A stretch of 64,000 nt of DNA from Chrysopilus asiliformis (taxonomy: Eukaryota; Arthropoda; Insecta; Diptera; Rhagionidae). Location of the stretch: assembly GCA_964034945.1 (NCBI GenBank), contig OZ035960.1:86784348-86848347 (forward strand), written 5' to 3'. This document shows positions 1-11,559 of the stretch, one piece after another. The notes below the pieces were generated by a model. It had not been told where the DNA came from and searched no databases. It saw only the letters and a program-made list of their open reading frames with translations. Within the stretch, counting starts at the first letter, position 1, and each line of letters starts with the position of its first letter. The translations under genes and the position numbers were made by a program.

Positions 1-784
1 AAAAAACGTGGATATAATTCGTAAGTGTGAATACATTTAATTAGTTTTTGGCACATTTAAAGCGCATAAGAACAAGCGAAATATTAGTCCATGACACACG
101 TGAATAATCTTAGTTTGAATCATCTTCTTAAATATAGTGCGTGTGTTTTTAGAAGATGGGAATTTTGTTTTAAGTGCAAGTAATCCAATTTTGCAAAGTG
201 GCCGAGACCATGTTTAAGTAATAGTCTGGTACAAAAACTGAGCTCTGTCTGAATACGTAACTGCTTAACTTTGCGGCTTATTGGTGAGGTCTCAACTGTT
301 TGATGATGCAGTTCCAGCCAAAGTGCATTTACCTTTTTTCACTTTTAACGAAGATGATATACGCAAATACTTTTATGATTTGCAACGAACTGAGGAGAAC
401 CAACTTGTGTGCACTATAGATGTTTTCATTAGGATTTTTATGTTGTATCCATGTTGAAATTTACACATATTTATATTTGTATGTTTGTCTGATCGTTGAA
501 TAAGCAATTTAAGAAAAAAATATACAAAAAGAGCAAGATAAAATATTTATTATTAATCTTACTTTATTTTACCGAATGTGCAATGCAATCAGAAAATCCT
601 TCATATTCTTTTGATTTTTTTTTGTTTTTTTTTAAAGTCATTTACATTATCTTTAACCTGGCCCTTCTTTCAAACCCGGAAAGATGAAATTCAAGGTAAC
701 TTTTTTGCAAGATCATTTGCCAAAATTTGATAACTACATTTTTCAAATTTTCAATGAAGTAATTTAAAAATTTCAAAAAATATC
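1..784. other. AT-rich DNA, no gene seen
   Basis: A 63-codon frame at 496-687 is Lys/Phe/Leu-rich low-complexity sequence running through homopolymers. It has no recognisable feature. Confidence 0.5.
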
Positions 785-1689
785 TGATGTGAACAGCACA
801 TGACTTTCTTATACAGAATCTAAGTTCTTGCGGAATTTACGCTATAACCCAACAAGTAAAGTATTAGCATAGATTAGAGACTTACTATAGATAAGACACA
901 AATGTGGTTTTCCGTTTGCCGCCTGTAGAAAGAAGTAGTCGACAGCATCATTCCGTAGTCGACAGCATCATTTCTCTCTTTTTATCATTTAGCTCAAATG
1001 GACTTGTTGAAAAAAATCATTTTGTAATACTCGCACAGAACAAACCAAAATATTGGACCAACACATACACAAGGGCCGCCAGCGGCCTTTCACAATTTCT
1101 TCAACTGTCAATGGCGATAGGATTTTTTTTTAGCAAAAAAAACACTTTTATTTCACTTGTTACGTTGCTTAAACAGAAAAAATGCCTGGCAAGGAACATT
1201 TTAAATGCCTTGTTGCGGAATATTCTGCCGACAATACGAAATATCCCGCGGGTTTTACATTTCTCACACAAAAGCGATTAGTGTCTTTACAAAGCAAATG
1301 AAACAGACGATAATGTACTCTTCTTGAGGAAAAAATTTCTTACGCGTGTCATGGTATTAGCTTACATAAAAACATGAATATTTTTACAAAATCTGAAATA
1401 TCTCGATAACGGCAAAATATATCGATTTTCAGTAAATGGGAAAAATGTGGAGAATTTTAATATCTTTAATTCTTTTTTACATGTTTTTGGAAAAACCCGT
1501 TAGTTTGCAAGCGACTCGAAAAATAGATTTTTTAAATTTTTATGGAAATATCTCGATAACGGTAAAAGATATCTGATGACAGTAAAAGACAAAATTGTGG
1601 TAAATATTATTCTCTACAATTCATTTCATACAATGAACCACCGAAAACCTGTTAGTTTTCGAAAGAATCGCAAGAAAATGATTTTTATA
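785..1689 (-). repeat. Dispersed repeat F, longest copy
   Basis: The block at 785-860 (AACAGCACATGACTTTCTTA then GCTATAACCCAACAAG) recurs at 34745-34815 and, inverted, at 13340-13420. The phrase AATATCTCGATAACGGYAAAA at about 1400 and 1550 also recurs near 34830, next to that copy, so both belong to one family. The right limit here is the TA element inserted at 1690. An open frame of 125 codons at 904-1281 lies inside and matches nothing I know. Confidence 0.5.
935..974 (+). repeat. Two-copy 20-bp tandem repeat
   Basis: GTAGTCGACAGCATCATT is repeated directly with a 20-bp period. Confidence 0.7.
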
Positions 1690-1976
1690 CACCCAACTCT
1701 TTTTTTACACGGTAGATACGTTCCAACGAAAATCGTGTAAAAAAAAACCGTGTAAAAAAAGATATGAAGCACATATTAAAATTGAGGATGTGTTCCACAG
1801 CTTTAAAAAACCGTGTGAGATGAAAAAAAAGCTATATGTTGTCCTAAAAACCGTGCAAAAAAAATTAATAAATTATAAAGAAAAACAAAATATAACTAAT
1901 ATTAATTTTTATTATTAAAAAAAATATACATACATACGATAAAATAAGTAAAAAAGAGAATCATTAGTCCATAATT

Positions 1977-2222
1977 GAGGCGTTAAAAGCTAGAGTGGAC
2001 CAATCCACATATCGATATCGTGAATTTTTTTGTGTTTGAATCACTATTGCGAGTGAGTTTTTAGATAAAAATGTTTGGTTGCACAAAAGAACATTTCAAC
2101 ATTGAGTAATAAAGTCCACAGAAATTTTTTTTCCAAAAATTTACAGTTAATAATATTACAAAAGTGGAAAAGCTTTAAAAACTCGATTATGTGGCTTAGT
2201 CCACTCTAGCTTTTAACGCCTC
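1977..2222 (+). mobile_element. 246-bp MITE, copy 1, TSD AATT
   Basis: The ends GAGGCGTTAAAAGCTAGAGT... and the matching reverse complement form inverted repeats of about 25 bp. AATT flanks both sides (1973-1976 and 2223-2226). The interior pairs with copy 2 at 2459-2702 in the opposite orientation. Confidence 0.82.
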
Positions 2223-2458
2223 AATTATAAAAAAACCAAATTAGAATAGAAATAAAAATATAATTTAGATTATTCATCGCTACTTGATATTAAGCGTGAA
2301 CGTTTATTACTGACTTGACAAAAATCGCTTCCATTACTAGAGATGTCTAACACATCTGACGAGTTTGAATCCAATTAAGAGTATGGTTCATTATTAACGT
2401 TCACTGAATGCGCCCAATAACTCAATAATGTGCTTAATGCAATTTTAAATAGACAAAT

Positions 2459-2702
2459 GAGGCGTTAAAAGCTAGAGTGGACCAACCCACATAATCGAGT
2501 TTTTGAAGCTTTTATACTCTGTCCTATTATTGACTGAACATTTTTGGAAAAAAAAATCTGTGGACTTTATTACTCAATGTTGAAACGTTTTTTGGTGCAT
2601 CCAAACATTTTTGTCTAAAAACTCACTCGCAATAGTGATTCAAATACAAATAAATTCACGATATCGATATGTGGATTGGTCCACTCTATCTTTTAACGCC
2701 TC
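2459..2702 (-). mobile_element. 244-bp MITE, copy 2, TSD AAAT
   Basis: This has the same termini as the MITE at 1977 but is inverted. The flanks are AAAT at 2455-2458 and 2703-2706. Because AAAT is not palindromic, it fixes the target duplication at 4 bp rather than TA. The interior (CTCACTCGCAATAGTGATTC) matches copy 1 reversed. Confidence 0.82.
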
Positions 2703-2963
2703 AAATATAAAATCGACTATAAAAATTTCCCCAATTATATTTTATTTTTGTAACTACATGTAAAAAAAATTTCTTTAGACTTCGTGTTAGAACAAAAAAT
2801 TCGTGGAAATTTTTTTTTTCTTTTTGTGGACCGTGTTATTTCAAAATCGTGTAAAAAAAGACCGTGTAAAAAAAGAGTTGGGTGTATATATCTATACAAA
2901 AGTGTAGAAAATTTTACTGCCGCGTAGTTTCAGAGTGAACAGCGAAAAATGAAATCGCGTTTT

Positions 2964-3539
2964 TATACCCGTATGGTGAAACCAAAGGGTATATTAACTT
3001 TGCCTTACCGTTTGTAACGCCAAGATTCCGTCATCGCACAAAAAAATGAATTACACCAGTATGTTTAGAATGATAAAAAAAGTTGAATTTTGCATGTCCG
3101 TCCGTCTGTCCGTCTGTCTGTCTGTCTGTCTGTCCGTCTGTCTGTCCGTCCGTCTGTGGCGCGGATTGCGGGCGCACGGATTGAGCTAGAGACTTTAAAT
3201 TTTGCGTGGATCCGTTTTTCGTAAAATGCGAGGCTAAGTTCGTTAATGGGCAAAAATGGACCATTAGGGGGGGTACCCCCCATACGAACGAAATCGTTTT
3301 TTGTGAATATCTCAAAAACGGTGCATCTTATCAAAAAAGTCCAAGAACAAAAGTTATTTAGGATATGATTCTACATAAAACTCCCATACATCAAAATCCG
3401 ATTGGAATAAATTTTAAAAAATCTTATTGGAAAGTTTGACTTCATAGTGGAATTTTGATAAAACTGTTCGCCATTCACTTAAATCACCATACGGGTTTTC
3501 AATAATTGCCAATTGGCAATTATAGCTTTTGTTATGTTT
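2964..3539 (+). repeat. DINE-1-like interspersed repeat (full-length type)
   Basis: It begins TTTATACCCGTATGGTG..AAAGGGTATATTA, the pattern of the 5' end of Drosophila DINE-1 (known family). It continues into CCGTTTGTAACG, a (TCTG/TCCG)n tract at 3096-3157 and a conserved body. The 3' end has CACCATACGGG, then the stem-loop ATTGCCAATTGGCAAT and TTTTGTTATGTTTT. Related copies lie at 8390-8620, 24230-24780, 53115-53373 and 55611-56198. The open frames across the TCTG tract (Thr-Asp-Gly-Arg-Gln repeats on the - strand) are artefacts. Confidence 0.78.
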
Positions 3540-3540
3540 T

Positions 3541-3983
3541 AAATTTTAGTTACTCCCGTTAATCGGATTTCCACCAAAAGTTGAATTCCAGGACCAAATA
3601 CGTCACATTCCAGGACCAAATACATCTTTAGAATTGCATAGCTCTAGCTCTAATAGAACTCTAGCTCTAATATGGCTCTAGCTCTAATATGACACTGCGT
3701 TTTGGAGAAAATTGTAAAAAATGGTTTGGGGAGAGGGGTTTTGCTCCTTCAAGAACTTAGCCTCACCATTTACAAGAAACGTAATTATATAAAATTTCAA
3801 GTCTAAAGCTCAATCCTTTCAAAAGTTATGGTGTTCACGGCCGGATGGCCAGACAGACGGACGCACATGCGGCAATAAAAATCTTTTGTCATTCCAAACA
3901 CCTTCGTGTAGTTAATTTTTGTGTCCAATAATTGGTTCGATATGTTACAAGCGGTATACTAAATCTAATATACTCCTATATGA
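3541..3983 (-). repeat. DINE-like repeat, related subfamily, reverse orientation
   Basis: On the - strand it starts A|TCATATAGGAGTATATTAG..TTTAGTATACC, then has a CCGTCTGTC-type segment near 3845-3870. Copies with the same start lie at 40834 (+) and about 55514 (-). It abuts the preceding DINE-like repeat tail to tail. Confidence 0.65.
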
Positions 3984-3987
3984 TTTA

Positions 3988-5325
3988 CTAGCTTGCATAC
4001 CCGTCGTTGCCGGGCTAAAGTTTTTTTTAAAAAAGTTTTTTGCACAAAAAACCCAGAAATAGCTTAAAAACTATTGCGAAAAAATCGTTATGCCTTCAGA
4101 TCAGAACCTCCCGTTCCGAATTTTAAAATTCTAACACCAGATTCGTGATCAGCGGCTCCGAAACCACCTTATTGCCAGTTTTTTCGAGGAAAAATGGTAA
4201 AAAGGATATTTGGGTTATCCTTACAGGACCTTCCGTTTTGAATTTTGAAAATCTAACACCGGATTCGTGATCAGCGACCTCTAAAACCCCCGAGTGAAAC
4301 AGCCTCCTTTTGAGCGGGATTAATGGCGAAAATCATGGTTTAAAAACACCCAAACTCCCTTTACCCCCCGTTCACCCCCTTAGGGGTAAAATTTCGGAAA
4401 ACCCCGCCTTAGTGAGCGCCTACGCGATGGTTGGGATATACTGTGAAAGTTTCAAGTCTCTAGCTTCAGGGATTTGGGCTGGGCGTTGATGAGTCAGTCA
4501 GTCAGTCACTCAGTCAGGTTAAACGATTATATATATACACTGTAGAAAATGGATTTGAATTTAAACCGAAAAATGGGGTAAAAACGGGGTAAATTTGCAA
4601 AAACGTCGTAAAATTTCGAAAAAAAATCAGAATTTAGCTCGCACACCATTTAAGTTGTAAAATCACCCAAAAAACATTAATATTACACTAGAAATAGGGT
4701 AATTTTAAACCTTGCGTAAAATTTCGACCAATATTCGTATTTTTACTCTCATTTTGGTGTAAAAACACGCTCGCAGGGTATTTTTGCATTATTGTACGGA
4801 CAATTTAACCTTAACCTTATAATTCGCATAAGGTTTGTGGCATCGGAGTATAAATACTCGAATCGAGTTTTACTCTACCAAAATCCTGTGTGGCGCCTGC
4901 CACATGGCAGACATGCCCGGGAAATTTGGATGTGAAAACATCCGCAAAAATAATATAATATTTTTGTTTTTGCAGACCGTATAAGCCGAGAAATTCTAAT
5001 ACCATTTTCGGTGTAATTTTAAACAAGAAATGTCGTAAAATTACACCTTTAAGACGCGGTTTTGCTACCAAATAGGAGGAAAATTACAACAAAAATGTGG
5101 TAATTTTAAACATCCATGTCGTAAAATTACACCAGTATTGTACTTTTACTTCTTATTTAGTTTAAAGTTCCCCCGTAAAAGTGGCTTTTGTACGCCACAA
5201 AATGAGTAAAAATGCATAGCTTTTTAGCCATTACGACTCGGTGTAATTTTACCCCTATTATAGTAGGAAAATGGTTTCCTACGATAATAGGGGTAAACTT
5301 ACAATAAAATTTTCTAGAGTGTAGA
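3988..5325 (-). mobile_element. Short non-autonomous Helitron, copy 1, split by a TA element
   Basis: On the - strand the 3' end is CTAG followed by T, with a short GC-rich hairpin just before it (CCCGGCAACGACGGG). The 5' end, once the insert is removed, is A|TCTATATATATAATCG. Insertion between A and T with 5'-TC and CTRR-3' ends is the Helitron signature. Net length is about 552 bp, and a second copy of 549 bp lies at 51783-52331. There is no RepHel protein. Confidence 0.78.
4538..5321. mobile_element. 784-bp TA-flanked inverted-repeat element nested in a Helitron end
   Basis: The ends CACTGTAGAAAAT and ATTTTCTAGAGTG are inverted repeats flanked by TA at 4536-4537 and 5322-5323. Words of the type GTGTAATTTTAC/GTAAAATTACACC recur through the element. 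No transposase frame is visible. A partial relative is suggested by the CATTTTCTACAGTG end at about 60534-60547. Confidence 0.75.
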
Positions 5326-7049
5326 TTAGTAAAACTCGGTCATTGTTTTAATATAAAACATAATTTTATTTCTTTCACGATAATTTACCTCTCTCCTTGA
5401 ACGAACTCTGATAGACTGAAAAGAACGTATCTCGATTCTTGTGATGCCAAATACATATATCCAAAACTAAGAGCTTCCTTTTAGTCATTAAACATAATTG
5501 TCTACAACTACATATATATCATTTAGTTTAGAGTATAAAAACAGTTTTTTAGCATCCATGATGCTTTGTTAACTCAATCATTTAGGGTATTACTCGTAAT
5601 TCAGGTCCAGTAAACATTTTTGTTTTTCAATTTATAATGTTTCTATGATATGGAATTATAAGATAAGATTATATGTGCAATTAAAGATGTTTTTGAATAT
5701 GGAGTGAAGCGATCGTGTCTGTAGAAGTTTTTGAAACTTATCTAATGAAAATGATATGTAACTCAGATGATTACAATGAAGGCTAGGAAGACAAAAAATA
5801 TCTCCCTAGAATGGAAAATATGAAAAATATTGCGTTGTTACAAGTGTGGAATTTTTATTACGATGAGGAATTTGAAGAATGTTTTATTGATAAGAAAGAT
5901 ATTTGCAAATATTCAACCTTTTGTTATAATTGCAGAATTGTCGGACGAATCTTTGGAAACATGTGGAATTTTTTAGGTAACTAATTTGTCTTAGAAAGCG
6001 AGCAAATTCCCATGGTTAATTTACTTTTCTGTGGAAAGATAATATTCATTTTTTTTGTGGCTTATATAGATAATATTCAGTTCTTGTCGATAATTTTTTT
6101 AATTTTTTTTTCACAATAATAAATTACAAATATTCAATATCTGTTTTTTTAAATTATAAAACTGTTTGTTAATTTAAAGTATTTGACAGGTTTGATAATT
6201 CTAAGTATTTGACAGGCATTCAAATTTTATATTAGTTTAAAAATTCGTTTTTTGGCACTTTACTCGACCTTACCATTTCATACAAAACAGGACTGTAGTA
6301 GGCACTCAAACGCATGCATGGGTATCAATCAAAGTTATATTCTATTATTTTAAGAACCCTGGTGTCATTCTTTTTTTATTTGCTTGACGGTTTCTCCTAT
6401 GCGTTATAGAACAAATATCATGGTTTTCCGATACGGAATTTAAAATCATAAAAAATTTTCCCGATGCAAAAATAGATTTTACTATTTCCGAACCAACTTT
6501 TTTCATACACCGACATAAAATAACATTAATGTGCAATAATGCAAGAACATGGAATTTTAAAATCATTGGTTCTCACTAAAATCCTATAAAAGAACATCTA
6601 TTTGATAACCATGCACTAATGATGATGTCTGTTCGTTTTCTTTTGCCATTTTCAAGTATTATCATGTAGTCAGATTGCTCTTTACGCTTTGTTTCAGGCT
6701 TATACATTATCCTTCAACCGAAATTCGTTACAGTATCTTTTTATCGTTCAGTTATCGTGCATGCTTGCTGTGGGAATTTAAAGCCTTTCAACTGGTGAAT
6801 TGTATTATTTTTGTTTGTAGTATTTTGCTTGTATCAGTTTTGTGACGTAGTTTAAGTTATGTTTTCCAACAATGTTAAGTTGAAACATATAGAACTGTAA
6901 TATTGAAAACACCTTTTTAACAATAAAAATGGACTTTTAAGCGAAGAAGTTTTTCTTTGTAAAAATAACTATTCCTTCAGTATAAAAGTTTTTGTTGAGA
7001 AGTGGGACTTTTTCTTAAATAACAACCAGGGATGGCAAACCAAAAAAAA
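5326..7049. other. AT-rich non-coding stretch
   Basis: I see no gene, element boundary or structured repeat. The open frames are short and of low complexity. Confidence 0.45.
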
Positions 7050-7170
7050 AATCGTAACGTTATACATTTCGTTATGTACCAAAATTCAAATTTCATTTCG
7101 ATACGTTATTTCGTTTTGTATCGATAAAAAATTTCATTTCGTTACGTTATAACGTTAATATTTCGTTACA
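7050..7170 (+). repeat. TTTCGTTA-rich dispersed repeat, copy 1
   Basis: The stretch ACGTTATACATTTCGTTATG followed by iterated TTTCGTTAC words recurs at about 50795-50893 in the same orientation. Confidence 0.55.
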
Positions 7171-7184
7171 CATTACATTTTTAT

Positions 7185-7382
7185 CTCGCTGATTCTGAGT
7201 CGGACTTTGCTTTCGGCAAATTCACTCTACTTCTACCAAAAAGAAAATATTTTCAATACCAAAAAAGTTTTGGCCAGATTCGTTCTATTTCTGAAGATAC
7301 GAAAAAAAAAGATTTTCTTTCGTATCTCCAGAAATAGAGTGAATCTTGCCAAAACAAAGTCCGATTTAGAATCAAAATGTGA
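7185..7382. repeat. Hairpin (foldback) element
   Basis: GATTCTGAGTCGGACTTTG (7191-7209) pairs with 7355-7373. Inside, a segment at 7273-7304 pairs with 7318-7350 (TTTCGTATCTCCAGAAATAG). It is similar in its outer arm to the hairpin at 62511-62650. Confidence 0.65.
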
Positions 7383-7445
7383 TTAAAAATACTATCCTAA
7401 TATTTTTAATTATATTTTATGCAGGTGGTAGGTTTTGGGGTTATA

Positions 7446-8355
7446 CAGGGTTTTTCAACAAGAACTTTGTTTTTCAAAACAAAATAAAACAGACAATTTA
7501 GTTGAAAATGATTGAAATCTTTATTTATACAGAAGGTTTGACATTTACAAATGAAAATGAAAAATGATATCTAACAAATGTCCACCACGCCACGCTTACA
7601 AACGTCGATTCTTTCGTGAAAATTTTCAATCACTTTTCGGCAAACGTCTCGGCTTAATTTCACGAATCACGTCACGGATAATTTGTTTTAAAGCTGCAAT
7701 CGATTCTAAAGGAACCTTATAAACCTCATCTTTAACGTAGCCTCACAAAAAATAGTCCAATGGTGTGAGATTTCATGATCGGGGCGGCCAATTAACAGCT
7801 GAATTTCGCGAAATTATGCGATCAGGAAATTTCGTTTGCAATAAATTTATTGTTTCGGTGGCTGTGTGACATGTGGCACCGTCTTGTTGAAACCACATGT
7901 CACTGATATCCATACCATCAATATTAGGCCTAAATTCAGTTGTTAGCATCTCCCGATAGCGTAATCTGTTGACCGTAACCGCATTTCCAGCCGCATTTTC
8001 GAAAAAAATGGCCCAATCACGCCTCCAGACCACATGGCGCACCATACAGTGACACGTTGAGCATGTAAAGGCTTCTCAACAATTACTCAAATTTATCGAC
8101 CAAATTGATAGCGGTCTCAGAAGGACGATTATGTAGACCGAAAATATCACGAATTTTGCGAAATGTAGTTTTCACAGATCTACGATTTTCGTATTGGATT
8201 TTTATTATTTTAATGCGATTTTTGAGCGAAATCGAATTCATTATAACAAATGTCAAAGCTTCTACTGTGTATATGTCAAAAAACCAAATGTCAAAACTGT
8301 CATGATATTCGAATTTGCCCCTATTGAAAAACAAAGTTCTTGTTGAAAAACCCTG
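7446..8355 (-). mobile_element. Mariner-type element (DD41D type) with internal deletion
   Basis: Inverted repeats CAGGGTTTTTCAACAAGAAC... extend over about 32 bases at both ends, with TA at 7444-7445 and 8356-8357. The 910-bp element carries a broken transposase on the - strand. Intact mariners are usually about 1.3 kb, so roughly a third is missing. Confidence 0.9.
7558..8241 (-). pseudogene. Mariner transposase pseudogene, DD41D-like
   Basis: A DNA-binding start at 8241-8086 (NRRSVKTTFRKIRDIFGLHN) is followed after a deletion and frame change by the C-terminal catalytic half at 8045-7773 (WFQQDGATCHTATETI, NWPPRS). Beyond 7773 the reading continues *NLTPLDYFL*GYVK: two TGA stops replace the family's usual Cys and Trp codons. 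The spacing from the Asp of QQDGA to the Asp of TPLD is 41 residues, fitting the DD41D (rosa-like) mariners. The linker and the first catalytic Asp region are gone. It is inactive. Confidence 0.88.
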
Positions 8356-8389
8356 TACTTGATGCGCTTTTGTGGAACATTTCACAAAA

Positions 8390-8620
8390 AAATAATAAAC
8401 ATAACAAAAGCTATAATTGCCAATCTGGCAATTATTGAAAACCCGTATGGTGATATACATATCAAAATTCGAACAGTTGTAGGTACCAAAATTCCACTTT
8501 CAAGTCAAACTTTCCAATAAGATTTTTTAAAATTTATTCCAATCGGATTTTGATGTATGGGAGTTTTATGTAGAATCATATCCTAAATAACTTTTGTTCT
8601 TGCACTTTCTTAAATGGCAT
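8390..8620 (-). repeat. DINE-like repeat, 3' part only
   Basis: This is the reverse complement of the 3' part of the repeat at 2964-3539: the stem-loop ATTGCCAATCTGGCAAT, AACCCGTATGGTG and the segment ending near AACTTTTGTTCTTGCAC. Confidence 0.75.
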
Positions 8621-9999
8621 AAATATTTTTAGTCGAATTTTACTTGTAAAAAGTTGAATTTGATCTGTAAAAGGTTGTATTTTTTAGTTCGCCCGATACA
8701 GTGAACAGTGATACCATTCGGTATAGTAACCGACATTGGTTTTTTAAGTTCATTATGTTGAGATATATCAAGCGTATTTAATTTAAAAAGTTGAAATTGT
8801 TGTCTCCGCCATAGGTGCTACTAATGATAATTATTACAGCAAACCTCAATTGATTGTGATCATGTCGGAGTCAGACTGACCAATCTGTCACTTGTGTGAA
8901 GGTGAGATCTATAGTTTTAATTTAAAATTGTTTGAGTAAAGCACTTTAAAGTTACATATATTTATTCCTGATTTCATTATGTTCGCCTTATTCTTACCTG
9001 ACTGCCAACTTCCTATCAAATTTCATCGAATTTTGCGTTTGTTTTGCGGTTTTTACTTCTCTTTAACCGGTTCGATTAACAGGTTAGATTTTTGTAATTA
9101 GTTTTTCCAATGGTATCATTCTCTCGTTCTTTCGTTCTCTTGCTTTGTTGTTTACCCCTGGTTGTTTGTCAATGAGTACCATGTTTGCCCAACCCAAATG
9201 TAGTGAAATTTAGTGTAGCATAAAAATTTAGCTCATCGCAAACCAGCGCCGCCGTTGTTACTGATGATTATGAAGATGATAAAGCAATGATCTCCAAGTT
9301 AAATCGATCTTAATAGGGATTAGGTCCTATTGCGAAAATTTAAATGTTTGGAGATTTTGTTTTTCTTTGATGATCTGCCCCTGGCCTTTGTTGTTGTAAA
9401 TATATGTGACGAAAAACTATGTAGTATTAATCGATTCAGAAATAATCGACATTGTTTTTAACCATTGAAAATTGGATAGATCAAACAAGTGAAATTAATG
9501 AAGCGGATATAAAATAGATTTCTTCTTTAATTGAGGAAGAAAAAAATTGAATATAAGCACACACTTAGGAGAGCAAAATGGATGCAAAACGAATACATGC
9601 TCTTGTGAAAATTAATCGTATTTAAAATACCTGAGAACAGAAATTTGAGAAACGTTTGACGCAATTTGGTTATTTTATCCGAGTGTTATTTCAAATTAAT
9701 TCATAATTTTCATCTCTATTTCATGCCAGCAGTGAAGCTTTAGTCTGCATTTATTGTTGCATAAACAATTTTAATGTGTATCGCCGCATTTGGACTATTG
9801 CTTTATGGATGCGCTGATTTCAAACTTGATTTGTGGTATTTTTAATTGAGTACAGTTCAAGGTTTATGCAATAATATAATTGCTGGGCTTACTAAATTTT
9901 TCAATTATTTTAAATTATGAAACAAAGAAATTCAATATAGAAAAGCGAAATTGTTGGTCCTTTGTGCCCAGATATCCAAAAAGGTAGGGCTGTCAAAAT
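8621..9999. other. Non-coding stretch, slightly richer in GC
   Basis: No long frame, splice-consistent exon or element ends are visible. Confidence 0.45.
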
Positions 10000-10740
10000 T
10001 TTTACTTTCCTCTTCTATAAAAGGAAAGTATTTTATTCATGACGAAGACCGACTCGAGAACGAAGGCAGATAGAAAAATTCTGATTAGCACGAAATCCGT
10101 TTCAGATTTTGAGGATGTCCGTATATGTGTCTGGCGGTCTGTCCGTTGCCTATATTTTAGAACGCGTTGACCTAGCGACTTGAATTTTTTTGTAAATAAC
10201 ATCGTAGCTTTCTGCCAACTTTTGGAAAAATAATGGTACTGCCAAAAACCGTTTTTTTTGAAGAAAATATGTACCGTTCTTTGAAAATTTCTCGAAACCT
10301 ATGGGTTTGAGGAAAAAATTGAATTAAACAAAATTTAAAAGACATAAAACTTTTTAATTTTTTTAACGGTTTTTTGTATTTCTAGCGGTTTTTAAGAAAT
10401 TTGAAAAAAATCAGTTTTGTGAAAATCTCTCGAAAACTATGAACTTTTATGAAAAAAATGCATATAATCAAATTTATAGGATTTTCTACATCTTTTGCTT
10501 TAACGGTTTTGGTGTATCTTTAACGGTTCTCAAGATATTTGAAAAAAAAAAATTTTTTTATATATATTTTCCGAAACTAAATATTGCAGAGCAAAGTTTT
10601 TTGTTGATCACAAATGATATTTTTATTTACGTTATACTTACAATCTTCCGATTTGTAGGAAAAGCTTCTGTGATGAATTTCAGCTTACATTTTGCACCCG
10701 GCAATTTGAGAAATTCCCATTAAAATAGCCAATGTAACAG
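10000..10740. repeat. Possible old DINE-like relic
   Basis: GGAAAGTATTTTATTC, then GTCCGTATATGTGTCTGGCG and GTCTGTCCGTTG and repeated AAAATYTCTCGAAAACTATG phrases follow the general plan of the DINE-like repeats, but no ends can be set. The 94-codon frame at 10439 is a chance frame. Confidence 0.3.
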
Positions 10741-11085
10741 AGAAAACTGCAGTGCTTTTTATAAGAATGAGGTGGAATCAAATTTATTAATGGGCGAAAA
10801 AAATTCTTATGGGATATCCTATATAAGGCGAAACCGGATCTTAATTAGGGTTTGCAATACCGATACGAAATTCCAATACCGGTATTCGATATTGTCGGTA
10901 TTAAGAAAAATTGTCAATACCTGTTTCGGTGTTATAACTCGGTATCACAAATGAATAACGGTATCAATACAGTGATTCAAAAAATTGTAACTTTTATTCA
11001 CCGAATCAATATAGGAAAAATTTCTTGTGAGTCGTTTCTTGTGAGTCGTCTAAAAAAAGTTAACGTCTAATTTATCGTATTATTA
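10741..11085. other. Low-complexity DNA with GGTATT/CGGTAT words
   Basis: The stretch 10850-10965 iterates CGATACGAAATTCC/CGGTATT-type words. No gene is seen. Confidence 0.35.
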
Positions 11086-11559
11086 AGGGTATTCACAGTC
11101 CTCTTTTAAATTGCGAATAATTTTACCGCTCGGTAATTCAGTCAAATTTAACAGATTTTTACCGAGACGGTAATTTGGTTCATGTAAAAATGAATTACCG
11201 GATTCGGTAATTGTAGACATGCCTTGAGTCGTGTTTTCCGGCCCGGCGAGTGGCGCTAGTAGTGTTTTTAGTTGTCAAATTTTCTCGCTGGCTTTTTGTT
11301 AATCTCATCGGACTGCAATTTTTTTCAATTTTGATAGCCGTTGCCACAATAGAAATTCAAAAGAATACATCAAACATGGATTTAAAGGTATGTGACATAT
11401 TTTACAATCAAATTCGCAGTTCATGATTTGGTCAAGTATCCAATAAAAGCGCTGTTCTCAAATCTGTGCTGTGGGATGTTCACAGCAGAATATTTTCAGT
11501 CTTTTAATATTACCGAAAACACCGAATACCCAAAATTAAAAGAGGATTGTGAATACCCT
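11086..11559. mobile_element. 474-bp TA-flanked inverted-repeat element
   Basis: AGGGTATTCACAGTCCTCTT... at the left end is matched by its reverse complement, with one mismatch over about 24 bases, ending at 11559. Both ends are flanked by TA. GGTAATT/AATTACCG words recur at 11130-11210. There is no transposase. Confidence 0.75.

Larger units (their letters stand above)
1690..2884. mobile_element. 1.2-kb TA-flanked terminal-inverted-repeat element (non-autonomous)
   Basis: The left end CACCCAACTCTTTTTTTACA is matched exactly by its reverse complement at the right end. The identity covers about 24 bases and both ends are flanked by TA (within TATA), as in Tc1/mariner-type insertions. The word ACCGTGTAAAAAAA is repeated several times in both subterminal parts. 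There is no transposase. Two inverted MITEs (1977-2222 and 2459-2702) sit in the middle. Confidence 0.82.

Noticed and set aside
904..1281. A 125-codon + frame as a gene
   Set aside because: It lies inside dispersed repeat F, includes a 20-bp tandem repeat and homopolymers, and matches no family I recognise.
3031..3334. Frames rich in Thr-Asp-Gly-Arg-Gln (also at 24143-24557 and 55682-55997)
   Set aside because: They translate the TCTG/TCCG tract of DINE-like repeats. Two overlapping frames are open at each copy, as expected for a simple repeat.
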